Positions 16,865 to 27,093 are shown, counted from the first letter of the stretch. The stretch is DNA of 64,000 bases from Colivivens sp963626085 (GCA_963626085.1 CAVFVJ010000019.1:1-64000); one strand, 5' to 3'. Numbers and translations are program-made. The notes: generated by a model not told the origin, from the letters alone.

Positions 16865-17458
16865 ATGAAGCAAGACACAACAAACATTAAGCGAGATATT
16901 ACAATCCGCAAAGCAATAAAGGGTGAGGCATCAGCCGTTGCACGTCTCATCATGGATGCGATGACTGACGAATGTTGCCTATACTTCTGCGGTGAGGGTC
17001 ATGGACTGGACGATTTCCATGCGATGATGACATCACTCGTGGAGCGCGACGACTCACAGTACAGTTATAGGAACACGTTGGTGGCTGTGGATGGCTGCAC
17101 CGTGGTGGGCATTGCAGTCAGTTACGACGGAGGCAAGCTGCATGAGCTGCGTCGTGCCTTCATCGATGCAGCGAAACAGTATATTGGCAAAGACCATTCT
17201 GAAATGGACGATGAGACACAGTCGGGAGAACTCTACCTCGACTCCCTGGCTGTACTCTCCAGCCACCGTAGACAAGGCATCGCCCAGAAGCTGCTGCGTG
17301 CAACAAAAGAGAAAGCCAACTGCATGGGACTTCCATGCGTAGGACTGTTGGTAGACAAAGGCAACCTTACAGGTGAAGCTTTGTACGCCTCAGCTGGTTT
17401 CATCTATCAGAACGACAGCCAGTGGGGAGGACATGCGATGAAACACCTCGTCAATTGA
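16865..17458 (+). CDS. GNAT family N-acetyltransferase, 197 aa
   Basis: The GNAT fold is clear: a substrate-side N-terminal half (ITIRKAIKGEASAVARLI), then the core strand LYLDSLAVLSSHRRQGIAQKLL at about 122-143, with the acetyl-CoA pyrophosphate loop RRQGIA, and motif B with LLVDKGNLTGEALYASAGF at about 160-178. It transfers an acetyl group to an amine; the acceptor is not predictable. It is a single gene, divergent from ATPase copy 2 and convergent with the OmpA gene. Confidence 0.88.
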   Translation: MKQDTTNIKRDITIRKAIKGEASAVARLIMDAMTDECCLYFCGEGHGLDDFHAMMTSLVERDDSQYSYRNTLVAVDGCTVVGIAVSYDGGKLHELRRAFIDAAKQYIGKDHSEMDDETQSGELYLDSLAVLSSHRRQGIAQKLLRATKEKANCMGLPCVGLLVDKGNLTGEALYASAGFIYQNDSQWGGHAMKHLVN

Positions 17459-17496
17459 CAAGTCCCCCTCCACGTTTATAACTACAAACGCAAGAA

Positions 17497-17520
17497 AGGC
17501 GCGGTAATGATACCGCGCCT
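17497..17520 (-). terminator. intrinsic terminator of the OmpA-like gene
   Basis: A perfect stem (AGGCGCGGTA/TACCGCGCCT, loop ATGA) followed on the minus strand by TTTCTTGCG. It lies between the convergent GNAT and OmpA genes and may act on both. Confidence 0.75.
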
Positions 17521-17542
17521 CTATTGCGTTATGATGATTTAC

Positions 17543-18712
17543 TTATTTCAGTTCAATAACCGCACGACGGTTGAGAGTGTACGGAGAAATCTCGTTCACA
17601 CCACCGACAGCCTTAACTGTGATGTTGTCACGGTTAACACCAAGGTTAACAAGTTCGTCAGCGACAGCCTGTGCACGGCTCTCAGAAAGCTTCTGGTTCC
17701 ATGCAGAAGAACCTGTCTTGCTATCTGCAGAACCTGTAACGATTACCTTAGCACCAGACTCCTTAGCTGCAGAAGCCACAGCCTCAAGGTTAACAAGATC
17801 CTTCTTTGAGTTGAGGGCAGCAGAGTTGATGTCGAAGAAGACAGAAGTCTTTGATGCTGCAACCACCTTGTCTACCTTTGCGGCATTGGTCTTTGGCTGC
17901 TTAGCCAGTTCTGCACGAAGACGAGCATTCTCAGCGCGCTCCTTGTCGAGTTCAGAGCGGAGCTTTGCAAGAGCCTCTTCTGAAGCAGCTGCAAGAGCGT
18001 TGTACTGCTCAAGAGTTACAGCCTTTGACCAGTTGCTCTTACCAAGGTTGAACTGAACACCGAGGTCGAAGTTCAAGATGCCGTTTGCGCGGAAAGCGTC
18101 GTCATCGGTCTTTTCATAAGCGGCAAGAGCGTCATCTGTCATAGTCCAAGAAGCGTCAGCATAGATACTGATCAGCTTAGACACCTTCCATGTAGAAGTA
18201 AGACCGGCTCCAAGAGCTGGCATATACTCGTTGGTCTGGAAGTTACGGATAACACCTGCACGTGGGTAAACGCTCAAGTTCCATACACGGTTCTCGTTGT
18301 AACCGCAGAAGAGGTTGCTCAGGTTAAACTGAACATCACCGTAAAGAGCTCCGTAACCGCCCTTCTCAAAATCTGGAGTCTCTACGAGATGGTCTGTGTT
18401 ACGGAATGCGTGAGCAAACTGACCGTTCTGCCAGTTGAGCTTCAGACGAAGTCCGAGACCTGGAGTGAACCACTTGCCTACAGCAAGGTTTACACCATAA
18501 GTACGGTTGTTGTGCCATTCTCCTGTGAAGAGAGCCTGACCATTCTTGTAAGCGTCAAGCACTGACATGTCGACACCAGCCTGAATGTACCAGTTTGACC
18601 AGAATGAGTTGGTTGCAACTGTGTACTTAGAAGGTGTTTCAATTTGGGTAGTCTGCGCATTAGCTACAGTACCCACACCAGCAAATGCTAGTGCAATCAA
18701 AAGCTTTTTCAT
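17543..18712 (-). CDS. OmpA family outer membrane protein, 389 aa
   Basis: A signal peptide (1-20, ending VANA-Q) is followed by a beta-barrel with alternating aromatic strands (about 30-230), a charged coiled coil (about 235-270, AALAKLRSELDKERAENARL type) and a C-terminal OmpA domain (about 283-389) that binds peptidoglycan: SVFFDINSAAL, VTGSADSKTG and LSESRAQAVADEL. It anchors the outer membrane to the wall. It is a single gene with its own promoter and a strong terminator, consistent with high expression. Confidence 0.93.
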   Translation of the reverse strand: MKKLLIALAFAGVGTVANAQTTQIETPSKYTVATNSFWSNWYIQAGVDMSVLDAYKNGQALFTGEWHNNRTYGVNLAVGKWFTPGLGLRLKLNWQNGQFAHAFRNTDHLVETPDFEKGGYGALYGDVQFNLSNLFCGYNENRVWNLSVYPRAGVIRNFQTNEYMPALGAGLTSTWKVSKLISIYADASWTMTDDALAAYEKTDDDAFRANGILNFDLGVQFNLGKSNWSKAVTLEQYNALAAASEEALAKLRSELDKERAENARLRAELAKQPKTNAAKVDKVVAASKTSVFFDINSAALNSKKDLVNLEAVASAAKESGAKVIVTGSADSKTGSSAWNQKLSESRAQAVADELVNLGVNRDNITVKAVGGVNEISPYTLNRRAVIELK

Positions 18713-18860
18713 AAATACTTTTTTTAGATTTAAACATTGATTACTTATTTCCGTTTATCTCATTGCCATCCCCAGACTTCTCTAAAGACAGCTTATACAA
18801 GTCTTGCGCCACATCCAGACACCCACGTCCAAAGGCGACACCACACCTATATTTCATTTG

Positions 18861-18890
18861 CAAAATTAGTATTTTTCATTTATAAACAAA
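18861..18890 (-). promoter_or_regulatory. promoter of the OmpA-like gene
   Basis: On the minus strand TTTG (18887-18890), 18 bases, TAATTTTG (18861-18868), giving an untranslated leader of about 140 bases. The rest of 18713-19008 holds no gene that I can support. Confidence 0.6.
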
Positions 18891-19008
18891 CAACCATACT
18901 AGTAAAAAAGAGCTTGAAAACCGTTTTTTTTCCGATACAGAGCCGTTTTTTATCTTATTTTGCACCAAACATCCCTATATGTGCACCTCTTTATTCACAT
19001 TTACCAAT

Positions 19009-20838
19009 TCATTTGAAGAGTTTGTCAATGACAGAATCTTCGATGATTGAATACACAAGTAATCCGTTTGGAGTATATCTAGAATTGGACAGAGAGAAGA
19101 GTTGCTCCAGCAGAACGTTTATCTCATCATCAGAAAGCACTTGCCCATACACGAGCGCTGCATTTCTTGCCATCGTAGCGGCTATCGCCTTATGAATTTT
19201 ATCCTTAACACTACTTCCAGTCTCCATGGTTGCATACATCAAGTCATGAAGCAACGTAATAGGATTGACTCCGTCAATGCCAGAAGGGACACCAGCGATG
19301 GAGTAAGACCCACCACCGAGATTAGTCAATTCAAAACCGATATATTCAAGGTCATCCATGATGCTAGTCAAAGTCAGTTCTTCCTGTTTGGAGAACTGTA
19401 TGATTTCAGGAAACAGCATCCCCTGCGATGCGCCCTTCTGTTGAAACAGGCTATCCAGATACTGTTCATACAACACACACACATGTGCACGGTGTTGGTC
19501 GATAGCGATCAGTCCCGAGGATACAGGCATGATTATATAGCGTCCCTTATACTGGAAATGAGGTGCTGTAAGATCCGGTTTCCCGTCATCAATCCTATCC
19601 CATAGCGTCAAGTCTACATCCTCATTATCAGTACTACTATCAGCTAACCTGGACACTCCAGAATAGAGGGTTTCCCATTTGTCGGGCACCGTCTGGCGGT
19701 CGCTTCCTTCATAGAGTCCTCCAGTTCTAAACGGATTGTAGTCAGTGGTCACCGATGTGGGCGGAGCCACCGCCTTCACATCACGGTCATAGGACATTGT
19801 CGGTATATACGGTTTGTCCTCCGGATCGAAATCTATGGTCGGCACACCACTATACTTTCCTAAAGCCTCCTTGACTGAGGCTGACAGCACCTGCCATATA
19901 GGTTGCTCGTTGTCAAACTTTATCTCAGTCTTTGTAGGATGTACATTCACATCAATCGAAGACGGGTCCACTGCCATATATATAAAATAGGACACATGAT
20001 CACCCACAGGAATCAGTCCGTCGAACGCATGCATGACAGCACTATGGAAATAAGGGTGGCGCATGAAACGTCCATTGACGAAGAAGTACTGATGCACACC
20101 CCGTTTCTTTGAAGATTCTGGTTTGCCTACGTATCCAGAGATATTGACAAGAGAAGTCTCAACTCCCACAGACAGAAGATCGGAGTTGGTTTTCTTGCCG
20201 AACACATCAAGTATACGCTGGCGGACCGAAGCCACAGGTAGGTTGTACATCTCCACACCATTATTGTAAAGGCTGAAAGCACATTCTGGATGAGTGAGCA
20301 CTATGCGCTCAAACTCTGCCACGATATTATTGAGTTCTGTCTGTGCAGACTTCAGAAACTTACGCCGCGCCGGTACATTGAAGAACAAGTTGTTCACAGA
20401 GAAGTTGCAGCCTACAGGACAAGCCTCTGGTTCCTGCTTCTCCACTTTTGAGCCAGCAATGACAATCATGGTACCCACCTCGTCCTCAAGACGACGAGTC
20501 TTCAGCTCGACTTGAGCCACAGCGCAAATAGAAGCCAATGCCTCCCCTCTGAAACCCATCGTTGTGAGTGCGAACAGATCCGAAGCGGTAGTAATCTTTG
20601 ATGTGGCATGCCGCTCAAATGCCAGACGTGCGTCCGTTTCCGACATGCCCTTACCGTCATCGATGACCTGCACACACGTGCGCCCACCATCCACCACAAG
20701 TACTTGGATATTATGCGCCCCGGCATCCAGTGAGTTCTCCACCAACTCCTTCACTATAGAAGCAGGCCGCTGAACCACTTCCCCTGCCGCTATCTGGTTG
20801 GCTACGGAGTCTGGAAGTAAATGAATTATATCCTCCAT
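19009..20838 (-). CDS. mutL: DNA mismatch repair protein MutL, 609 aa
   Basis: The N-terminal GHKL ATPase is complete: ELVENSLDAG (motif I), DDGKGM (II), HATSKI and GFRGEAL (III). The C-terminal dimerisation domain (about 420-609) carries DQHRAHVCVLYEQ where endonuclease-type MutL proteins have DQHA..E, and lacks clear ACR and CPHGRP motifs, so nicking activity is doubtful. MutL couples MutS mismatch recognition to repair. It is the last gene of the guaB-to-mutL run, 4 bases after the small membrane protein gene. Confidence 0.96.
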   Translation of the reverse strand: MEDIIHLLPDSVANQIAAGEVVQRPASIVKELVENSLDAGAHNIQVLVVDGGRTCVQVIDDGKGMSETDARLAFERHATSKITTASDLFALTTMGFRGEALASICAVAQVELKTRRLEDEVGTMIVIAGSKVEKQEPEACPVGCNFSVNNLFFNVPARRKFLKSAQTELNNIVAEFERIVLTHPECAFSLYNNGVEMYNLPVASVRQRILDVFGKKTNSDLLSVGVETSLVNISGYVGKPESSKKRGVHQYFFVNGRFMRHPYFHSAVMHAFDGLIPVGDHVSYFIYMAVDPSSIDVNVHPTKTEIKFDNEQPIWQVLSASVKEALGKYSGVPTIDFDPEDKPYIPTMSYDRDVKAVAPPTSVTTDYNPFRTGGLYEGSDRQTVPDKWETLYSGVSRLADSSTDNEDVDLTLWDRIDDGKPDLTAPHFQYKGRYIIMPVSSGLIAIDQHRAHVCVLYEQYLDSLFQQKGASQGMLFPEIIQFSKQEELTLTSIMDDLEYIGFELTNLGGGSYSIAGVPSGIDGVNPITLLHDLMYATMETGSSVKDKIHKAIAATMARNAALVYGQVLSDDEINVLLEQLFSLSNSRYTPNGLLVYSIIEDSVIDKLFK

Positions 20839-20842
20839 AATA

Positions 20843-21136
20843 TCAGAACAAAGTACCAGTATATATATATTTCATCAATAGTATCAAGGCAATTATGATA
20901 ATTATAAGTATGCCAGAGTGTATCGGTTTCCTGCCACTCTCCTTCCGCCGTTTCAGATGCTTTGTCGCACCAACAAACTTACCACGGATATCCTCCGGAT
21001 TAAACTCTTTCTCCGGCAGCATGCCCAATTCACGCTTGGCATTCTCCTCTATCTTCTCAAGGCGTTCCTTCCTTGGATCATAATACACATAATTATGGTG
21101 GAAGCCTCTCGGTTTGTTGACTCTGAACATTCCCAT
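20843..21136 (-). CDS. small membrane protein, 97 aa
   Basis: A basic soluble N-terminal part (RGFHHNYVYYDPRKERLEKIEENAKREL) is followed by one C-terminal transmembrane helix at about 73-92 (GILIIIIIALILLMKYIY). This resembles conserved Bacteroidales proteins of unknown function found next to mutL or OstA genes. It lies between ostA (21 bases) and mutL (4 bases) and is probably co-transcribed. No catalytic motif is seen. Confidence 0.75.
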   Translation of the reverse strand: MGMFRVNKPRGFHHNYVYYDPRKERLEKIEENAKRELGMLPEKEFNPEDIRGKFVGATKHLKRRKESGRKPIHSGILIIIIIALILLMKYIYTGTLF

Positions 21137-21157
21137 AATATTCTACTCTTTAAGCCG

Positions 21158-22813
21158 TTACTTTATCTCCTTCAAATTCTGTACAGGCAACACTCTGTCG
21201 GAAGTAGCCTTCAACATATTCTTCGCATCCTTGCCTCTCCACTCAAACAGGTCGTCCTTACCAAGTGGACGTATATAGTCGAACCATGCAAAATTACCGA
21301 GATAACGCTTTTCCGTCGGAATCTGTAACGCAGGATACATGGTGCCCTGAGCTGTAGGCATCCATATCTTGTCCACCTTCTTGTCCTTCATAAACAATTT
21401 CAGTTCGGAAGTCTCTGTATAGTTCATCAACACCCTGTTGCCTCCGTCTTCCTCAAAGAAATAGGCCACATACACATTGCCGTGTGCCTCGTTGTGCTCA
21501 ATCTCTCCATCTTTGAAATAGCACATCATCTCATGTGCCGCCACCTGATTGTAAGACACAGAGTCAAGCCGCTCTATCGTCATTGCCTGTTTGATAATAT
21601 GTATCCAGTCAATTGTACTGTCGTTGTTGTACACACGAATCTCTTCTCCAAAAATCTGTTGGTCATCATGCCATAGTATCGGTTGTCCGTACATGTACGT
21701 ACAAGAGTCCAACTGCAGTGTCACCAACGAGTCGCACACCCCCTGCACATCATTGCGATACATCCTGACATGCCGGTATGCGTGCAGGTTACGGTACACC
21801 GAATCCGTATTCAAATTATATGCGTACATTCTCAAGGTGTCTCCATGCACATAAAGTGTGTCAGCACCAGAATACTCCAACGCTACAGCCCTGTCAGTAG
21901 CAAAGGCATTCCCAGCATTCACGTCATACCAGCAGTAGCCTCCCTTGAGCGCACATAGGTTCTCGTCGTCCGTAATCACGACATCACCGAACGCCTCACT
22001 GATACCCGTCGCCTTGTCGTAACACAGGCTGTCGCCCTCTATCCTGCGCATGTCCTTTATGACATACGAGCGGTCCAGCAGGTTCGCTCTGGAGTTCTTC
22101 GTGTCATAATCGCCCGCCTCACCATACACGAACGTACCATCAGATGTAGTTATGTTGGTTGGTGACACAATCTTCGCCACTTCTATGTCAGTATAATAAT
22201 ATAAGGTGTCGGAAACAAGGTTGAAGTTCGGATTTCGCAGTTCGACATTGTCAGTGAAGAACGCCTCATGTGTCGCTGGAGTGTATTGTCCCCACACCGA
22301 GGTCAACGTGTCCTCATTATTGTACAGTGTTCCACCATCTATATACATACCCACTCCATACACACGGTCATAATCGAGTTTCTCAGTAACCAGTCTCGAA
22401 TGGCGATGTGTCAGCACAACACTGCTACGGGCATGAGCTTGCAAAGCAAAACCGTCATATAAGAGTGAGTCACAGTCGAGCGCAAGCGTATCTCCCTGAG
22501 TCATACGCACCTGTCCGTAAGCATCAAAAGAATTGTCCTCACGGTAGAAACGTGCACTGTCACAATCAAGGATGGCGCCCTCATGACTCAATTTAACATG
22601 TCCCACCAGTATTTCAGCACGAGGGTCTTGTGGTGTCTTCTTCAGTATGTCAGTGTGAATAAGGTGTATCCTTGAGTCCGTCCTCTTCGACCTGTTTTGG
22701 GAAAATGAAGGTATGGAGACAAGCAAACATAGGATGCTCACAAGAAGCATCCTATAATCCTTTGTATTGTATGAACAATGCAATGTCACCCTATCACCTA
22801 CTCTTTTATCCAT
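21158..22813 (-). CDS. OstA/LptA-like organic solvent tolerance domain protein, 551 aa
   Basis: After a signal sequence (MLLVSILCLLVSIPSFSQ, so the start may be 22750 and not 22813) come repeated OstA-like beta strands: ILVGHVKLSHEGAILDCDSARF, DAYGQVRMTQGDTLALDCDSL and similar segments to about residue 500. Such beta-jellyroll proteins carry or assemble LPS across the periplasm (LptA or the LptD N-terminus). Its place directly after surA-like genes supports an outer membrane assembly role. Confidence 0.82.
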   Translation of the reverse strand: MDKRVGDRVTLHCSYNTKDYRMLLVSILCLLVSIPSFSQNRSKRTDSRIHLIHTDILKKTPQDPRAEILVGHVKLSHEGAILDCDSARFYREDNSFDAYGQVRMTQGDTLALDCDSLLYDGFALQAHARSSVVLTHRHSRLVTEKLDYDRVYGVGMYIDGGTLYNNEDTLTSVWGQYTPATHEAFFTDNVELRNPNFNLVSDTLYYYTDIEVAKIVSPTNITTSDGTFVYGEAGDYDTKNSRANLLDRSYVIKDMRRIEGDSLCYDKATGISEAFGDVVITDDENLCALKGGYCWYDVNAGNAFATDRAVALEYSGADTLYVHGDTLRMYAYNLNTDSVYRNLHAYRHVRMYRNDVQGVCDSLVTLQLDSCTYMYGQPILWHDDQQIFGEEIRVYNNDSTIDWIHIIKQAMTIERLDSVSYNQVAAHEMMCYFKDGEIEHNEAHGNVYVAYFFEEDGGNRVLMNYTETSELKLFMKDKKVDKIWMPTAQGTMYPALQIPTEKRYLGNFAWFDYIRPLGKDDLFEWRGKDAKNMLKATSDRVLPVQNLKEIK

Positions 22814-24162
22814 CCTGGATATTTAAACTCACAATTGCGCCAACCGTCATTGATCCGGATATAAGTAGACTTCTGTTTGTCTTTTATCCATCGATCAATC
22901 TTATCTTCATTCAGTTTGTTGACCATCATCGTCTGGAGAGCCTGATAATCATCCTTCATAGTAGCCCGATGACCGTTTATCCTACTCTTCAACTTCACTA
23001 TTGCCACCACTTCCTTGCCCTGGCTGTTCACCATGGTGAACGGTTTGGATATGTCACCCGGATTCATGCCAGCCACATTTCGTGCTATGGCAGTAGAGAG
23101 ATTGACCATCTCGAACTTAGAGGATGACTCCCACGTATTCGGATCAGTATAAACCATGTTTCCGTAGTTATTGCGAGTATCCTTGTCGTCAGACAAGATT
23201 GGCACCACCTCCTCAAACGTAACCTTACCAGCGTTTATGTCATTGCGGACAGAATCAAGCAGACTCACACACTCCTCCACTGCTTCATCCGTAGCCCTTG
23301 GTTTGCGGAGGATGTGACGTACGTTTACCTTGTCGCCACGTTTCTCTATCAACTGAATAATATGATAACCATATTCCGTCTCCACTATCTTGCTTACAGT
23401 GTTCGGATCTGTCAAGCTAAATGCCACATTCGCAAACTCAGGGACCAGTTCACCCCGTCCCATGAGCCCGAGTTCTCCGCCCTTGGAGGCAGAGCCATCC
23501 TCAGAATACAGTATCGCCAGTGTTGAGAACTTATCCTTGCCGGAATTGATGCGTTCCGTATAACTGCGCAAATCAGCCTTTATGTTATCTATCTCCTCTT
23601 GCGAAATCTTAGGTGCAAGTGTCAGAATCTGCACCTCCACCTTTGTAGGTATGAACGGCAGGCTGTCTTCCGGAAGTTCCTTAAAATAATTGCGGACTTG
23701 AGCTGGTGTCACCTTGGTGCTACCAATCAACTTACTCTGCACCTCGCGCACGAGCAACGCATTCTTCTGCAAGTCAAACTGTTCCTCACGCATCTGCGAC
23801 ATTGTCTTGCCTTGATACTGTTCCAGTTTTTCCCTTGAGCCCACCATCTGCACATACTGGTCAAGCATATCATCCACACGTTGCCACACCTCAGAGTCAC
23901 TGACACTGACGGAATCGACTGCCGCTTGATGCAGAAAAAGTTTCTGCACTGCCAATTGCTCTGGAATGACACAATAAGGGTCTCCGTCGAAATGCATACC
24001 TTGCATCTGAGCATCCACCCTATACTGTTCCACATCAGACTTCAGAATAGCCTCATCGCCCACGACCCATATTACCTCATCAATCACATTGTCATTCGTC
24101 TGGGCAAGAACCGCCAACGGACAAAGCGACAAGGCAGACACAAATCCTATTAACTTGTTCAT
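22798..24162 (-). CDS. SurA-like periplasmic peptidyl-prolyl isomerase, 454 aa
   Basis: The signal peptide (1-20, AVLA-Q) is followed by a SurA N-terminal helical chaperone region (about 25-165, with DEVIWVVGDEAILKSDVE) and a parvulin domain (about 170-275: STLAILYSEDGSASKGGELGLMGRGELVPEFANVAF...YGYHIIQL). It would escort outer membrane proteins. Only one parvulin domain is complete; a second, degenerate region follows. It overlaps or lies close to ostA and is 13 bases after the other isomerase gene. Confidence 0.88.
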   Translation of the reverse strand: MNKLIGFVSALSLCPLAVLAQTNDNVIDEVIWVVGDEAILKSDVEQYRVDAQMQGMHFDGDPYCVIPEQLAVQKLFLHQAAVDSVSVSDSEVWQRVDDMLDQYVQMVGSREKLEQYQGKTMSQMREEQFDLQKNALLVREVQSKLIGSTKVTPAQVRNYFKELPEDSLPFIPTKVEVQILTLAPKISQEEIDNIKADLRSYTERINSGKDKFSTLAILYSEDGSASKGGELGLMGRGELVPEFANVAFSLTDPNTVSKIVETEYGYHIIQLIEKRGDKVNVRHILRKPRATDEAVEECVSLLDSVRNDINAGKVTFEEVVPILSDDKDTRNNYGNMVYTDPNTWESSSKFEMVNLSTAIARNVAGMNPGDISKPFTMVNSQGKEVVAIVKLKSRINGHRATMKDDYQALQTMMVNKLNEDKIDRWIKDKQKSTYIRINDGWRNCEFKYPGWIKE

Positions 24163-24175
24163 CTATTGCTTATTG

Positions 24176-25606
24176 TCAATGATTATTTACGGTTTTAAGG
24201 ACATCCTTGTCCACACTGTAAGAGTATTTTTTCCGTAGGCTCTCAACCCACTCTTTCTCCCTTGCAGTCTGGTAATCCGCAACAACCTTACCCTTCACAT
24301 CCTTGTACGACTGCGGTTTCTTCAATAGATTTCCATAGACATCCGTCACAGGATAACCTTTCATTGGCTTGACCTCACCAGAGACACCAAACACATACAC
24401 ATCCACGCCTGTATTGTCACCCTGCTTGAATATGCCGTGTTCAATCCGTATGTTAGTTACTGAATCGTTATTAAACTCGTCCACCAATAATTTGCCCCAC
24501 TGAGAATCATCCTTCACCTTCTTAAGCATTTTCTTTGCCGCATCCGCCGTTGCCTGATCCTTTGTGTGCATCACAATTCCCTTGAAACGCGGACTGTCCC
24601 ATACATACTTCTTCTTGTTGTGGGAATAGTAGTCTGCGATGCCATCCTCATCCTTTGATGCGACATCCCATATCAGATTCTTGCTTATCTCATACATCAT
24701 CGTGCCGTCGTAATACTCCTGTGACAAGAATTTGGCTTCTTGGTCTTTTGCAATCATACCGTCAAACAATTCAGAGACAACCACCTCACGATTCATATTA
24801 TGCGCCTTGGCAATTGAATCGATATAATGATTGGCAGAGGCAGTCTTTATTCCTCGCGACTCAAGGAACTTTACTATATTGTCATGGTGAAATTCATACG
24901 ACTCAAATGGGTGACGGTCCTCCAGCTTGATTATATGCCATCCGACAGTTGTCTTGACTGGTTTGGAAATCTGTCCCACAGACATTGAGTACACGGCATT
25001 CTCAAAGTCAGGAATCATCATTCCTTTCCCGAACTGGCCCAATTGTCCGCCTTTGGCAGCCGATGCCTTGTCATCAGAATACTGCTTTGCCAAAGTAGCG
25101 AAATCGGCACCTTTCTGCAACGCGTCATACAATGAGTCTGCTCGCAGTTGTGCTGTTCTCTGCTGTTCGTCTGTAGCGTCCTGCCTCATCCCAATCAATA
25201 TATGACTGGCTGTTAGGATATCCTGACCTGCAAACCGTGCAGCGGTATTTTCATAAGTAGCCCTCGCCTCACGCTCAATGAAATCCTTGTCCACTATCGT
25301 CGGGAGCAACATCTGTTCCCTATAACTACGCAAGTCCTTCTGTATGGCAGCAAGGGTGTCATACCTTGCCTCCTCAGCAGCAGCGACCTTCAGTTTGAAG
25401 TCAATGAACAGAGGCACATAGTCCTCAATGCTCTTCTTGTCGATTACCCCATCCGTATTGTTCTTGTTGTAACTGTATTCAAACTCAGAACGGGTTATCG
25501 GTTTTCCGTTGATTGTCATCAATACCGGGTCGGACTGAGCCAATACCGTCATCGCAGACAGGCATGCAGCAACAGACATCAAAAATCGATTCATCTCAGA
25601 CTTCAC
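24176..25606 (-). CDS. periplasmic peptidyl-prolyl isomerase (parvulin type), 476 aa
   Basis: A signal peptide ends near VLA-Q (about residue 24). The parvulin domain at about 125-235 shows ASHILIGM, YSDDKASAAKGGQLGQFGKGMMIPDFENAVYSM and VGWHIIKLEDRHP. The C-terminal half has a second, weaker rotamase-like region (FKGIVMHTKDQATADAAKKML...). It probably works with the SurA-like protein in folding secreted proteins. It lies 8 bases after guaB. Confidence 0.88.
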   Translation of the reverse strand: MKSEMNRFLMSVAACLSAMTVLAQSDPVLMTINGKPITRSEFEYSYNKNNTDGVIDKKSIEDYVPLFIDFKLKVAAAEEARYDTLAAIQKDLRSYREQMLLPTIVDKDFIEREARATYENTAARFAGQDILTASHILIGMRQDATDEQQRTAQLRADSLYDALQKGADFATLAKQYSDDKASAAKGGQLGQFGKGMMIPDFENAVYSMSVGQISKPVKTTVGWHIIKLEDRHPFESYEFHHDNIVKFLESRGIKTASANHYIDSIAKAHNMNREVVVSELFDGMIAKDQEAKFLSQEYYDGTMMYEISKNLIWDVASKDEDGIADYYSHNKKKYVWDSPRFKGIVMHTKDQATADAAKKMLKKVKDDSQWGKLLVDEFNNDSVTNIRIEHGIFKQGDNTGVDVYVFGVSGEVKPMKGYPVTDVYGNLLKKPQSYKDVKGKVVADYQTAREKEWVESLRKKYSYSVDKDVLKTVNNH

Positions 25607-25614
25607 TTTACAGA

Positions 25615-27093
25615 TTATTCATGACGGGTGTAGTTTGGAGCCTCACTGGTTATTATCACCTCATGCGGATGGCTCTCAAGCACACCAGCAGATGTAATTC
25701 TCGTGAATTTGGCATGATGCAAGTCTTCAATGGTATGTGCACCACAATAGCCCATACCTGAACGCAGACCGCCCACAAGCTGATAGACAACTTCCTGCAC
25801 TGTTCCCTTGTATGGTACACGACCTGCGATACCCTCTGGCACCAGTTTCTTCACGTCCTTCTCTCCAGCTTGGAAATATCTGTCCTTGGACCCGTTTTCC
25901 ATTGCCTCCAACGAACCCATTCCACGATATGACTTAAACTTTCTACCGTTGAACAAAATTGTCTCGCCTGGAGCCTCCTCTGTGCCTGCTACAAGTGAGC
26001 CTATCATCACACTGTAACCACCTGCAGCCAGAGCCTTCACGACATCACCCGAATAGCGGAGACCGCCATCGGCTATGATTGGAACATCTGTTCCTTTTAG
26101 AGCCTTCGCCACGTCATAGACAGCACTCAACTGAGGGACTCCCACTCCAGCTACCACACGTGTGGTACAAATGGAACCTGGACCTATACCAACTTTGATG
26201 GCATCAGCACCAGCCTCTACAAGCATCTTTGCAGCTTCACCCGTAGCGACATTGCCCACAACGATATCCACATCCGAGAAGTGTTGTTTAGCCTCCTTCA
26301 CCTTCTCGATAACGAATTTACTGTGTCCGTGAGCCGTATCGATGACTATCGCATCCACACCAGCCGCAACGAGAGCGGATATACGGTCGAAAGTGTCGTT
26401 GGTCACGCCTACACCAGCTGCCACACGCAGACGACCTTTGGAATCCTTACATGCCATAGGCTTGTCCTCAGCCTTCGTTATATCCTTGTATGTAATCAGT
26501 CCAATCAGATGATTCTCGTCATCCACCACTGGCAGTTTCTCAATCTTATGCTTCAAAAGGATTTGTGAGGCACTTTCCAAATCAGTCTTCTGATGTGTCA
26601 CAATCAGATTATCCTTAGTCATGACCGTGTCGATCAAGACCGATTTGTCGCGCTGGAAGCGGAGGTCTCGGTTGGTCACGATACCCACCAATTTGCCTTC
26701 ATCGTCCACCACAGGAATTCCACCTATATGGTATTCAGCCATTATCGCTAAAGCATCACCGACAGTCTTGCCCCTCTTGATTGTAACGGGGTCATATATC
26801 ATGCCGTTCTCCGCACGCTTCACTATTGACGCCTGACGCGCTTGATCCTCAATAGACATGTTCTTATGGATAACGCCTATTCCACCCTCACGCGCAATGG
26901 CAATGGCCATGGGAGCCTCAGTGACCGTGTCCATAGCCGCAGTCACAAACGGGATATTCAAATCAATGTTACGTGAAAATTTGGTTGTGAGTCCAACTGT
27001 CTTCGGAAGCACCTCTGAATATGCGGGAATCAACAGCACATCGTCAAACGTAAGTCCTTCCATAACTACTCTATCTGCAATAAATGAAGCCAT
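25615..27093 (-). CDS. guaB: inosine-5'-monophosphate dehydrogenase, 492 aa
   Basis: Converts IMP to XMP with NAD, the first committed step to GMP. The TIM barrel is interrupted by two CBS domains (about 95-205, ending NRDLRF and ITYKDITK). The active-site loop GIGPGSICTTRVVAGVGVPQ contains the catalytic Cys, and the flap RYFQAGEKDVKKLVPEGIAGRVPYKG is present. It is full length and first in a run with envelope chaperone genes and mutL; the grouping has no obvious metabolic logic. Confidence 0.98.
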   Translation of the reverse strand: MASFIADRVVMEGLTFDDVLLIPAYSEVLPKTVGLTTKFSRNIDLNIPFVTAAMDTVTEAPMAIAIAREGGIGVIHKNMSIEDQARQASIVKRAENGMIYDPVTIKRGKTVGDALAIMAEYHIGGIPVVDDEGKLVGIVTNRDLRFQRDKSVLIDTVMTKDNLIVTHQKTDLESASQILLKHKIEKLPVVDDENHLIGLITYKDITKAEDKPMACKDSKGRLRVAAGVGVTNDTFDRISALVAAGVDAIVIDTAHGHSKFVIEKVKEAKQHFSDVDIVVGNVATGEAAKMLVEAGADAIKVGIGPGSICTTRVVAGVGVPQLSAVYDVAKALKGTDVPIIADGGLRYSGDVVKALAAGGYSVMIGSLVAGTEEAPGETILFNGRKFKSYRGMGSLEAMENGSKDRYFQAGEKDVKKLVPEGIAGRVPYKGTVQEVVYQLVGGLRSGMGYCGAHTIEDLHHAKFTRITSAGVLESHPHEVIITSEAPNYTRHE

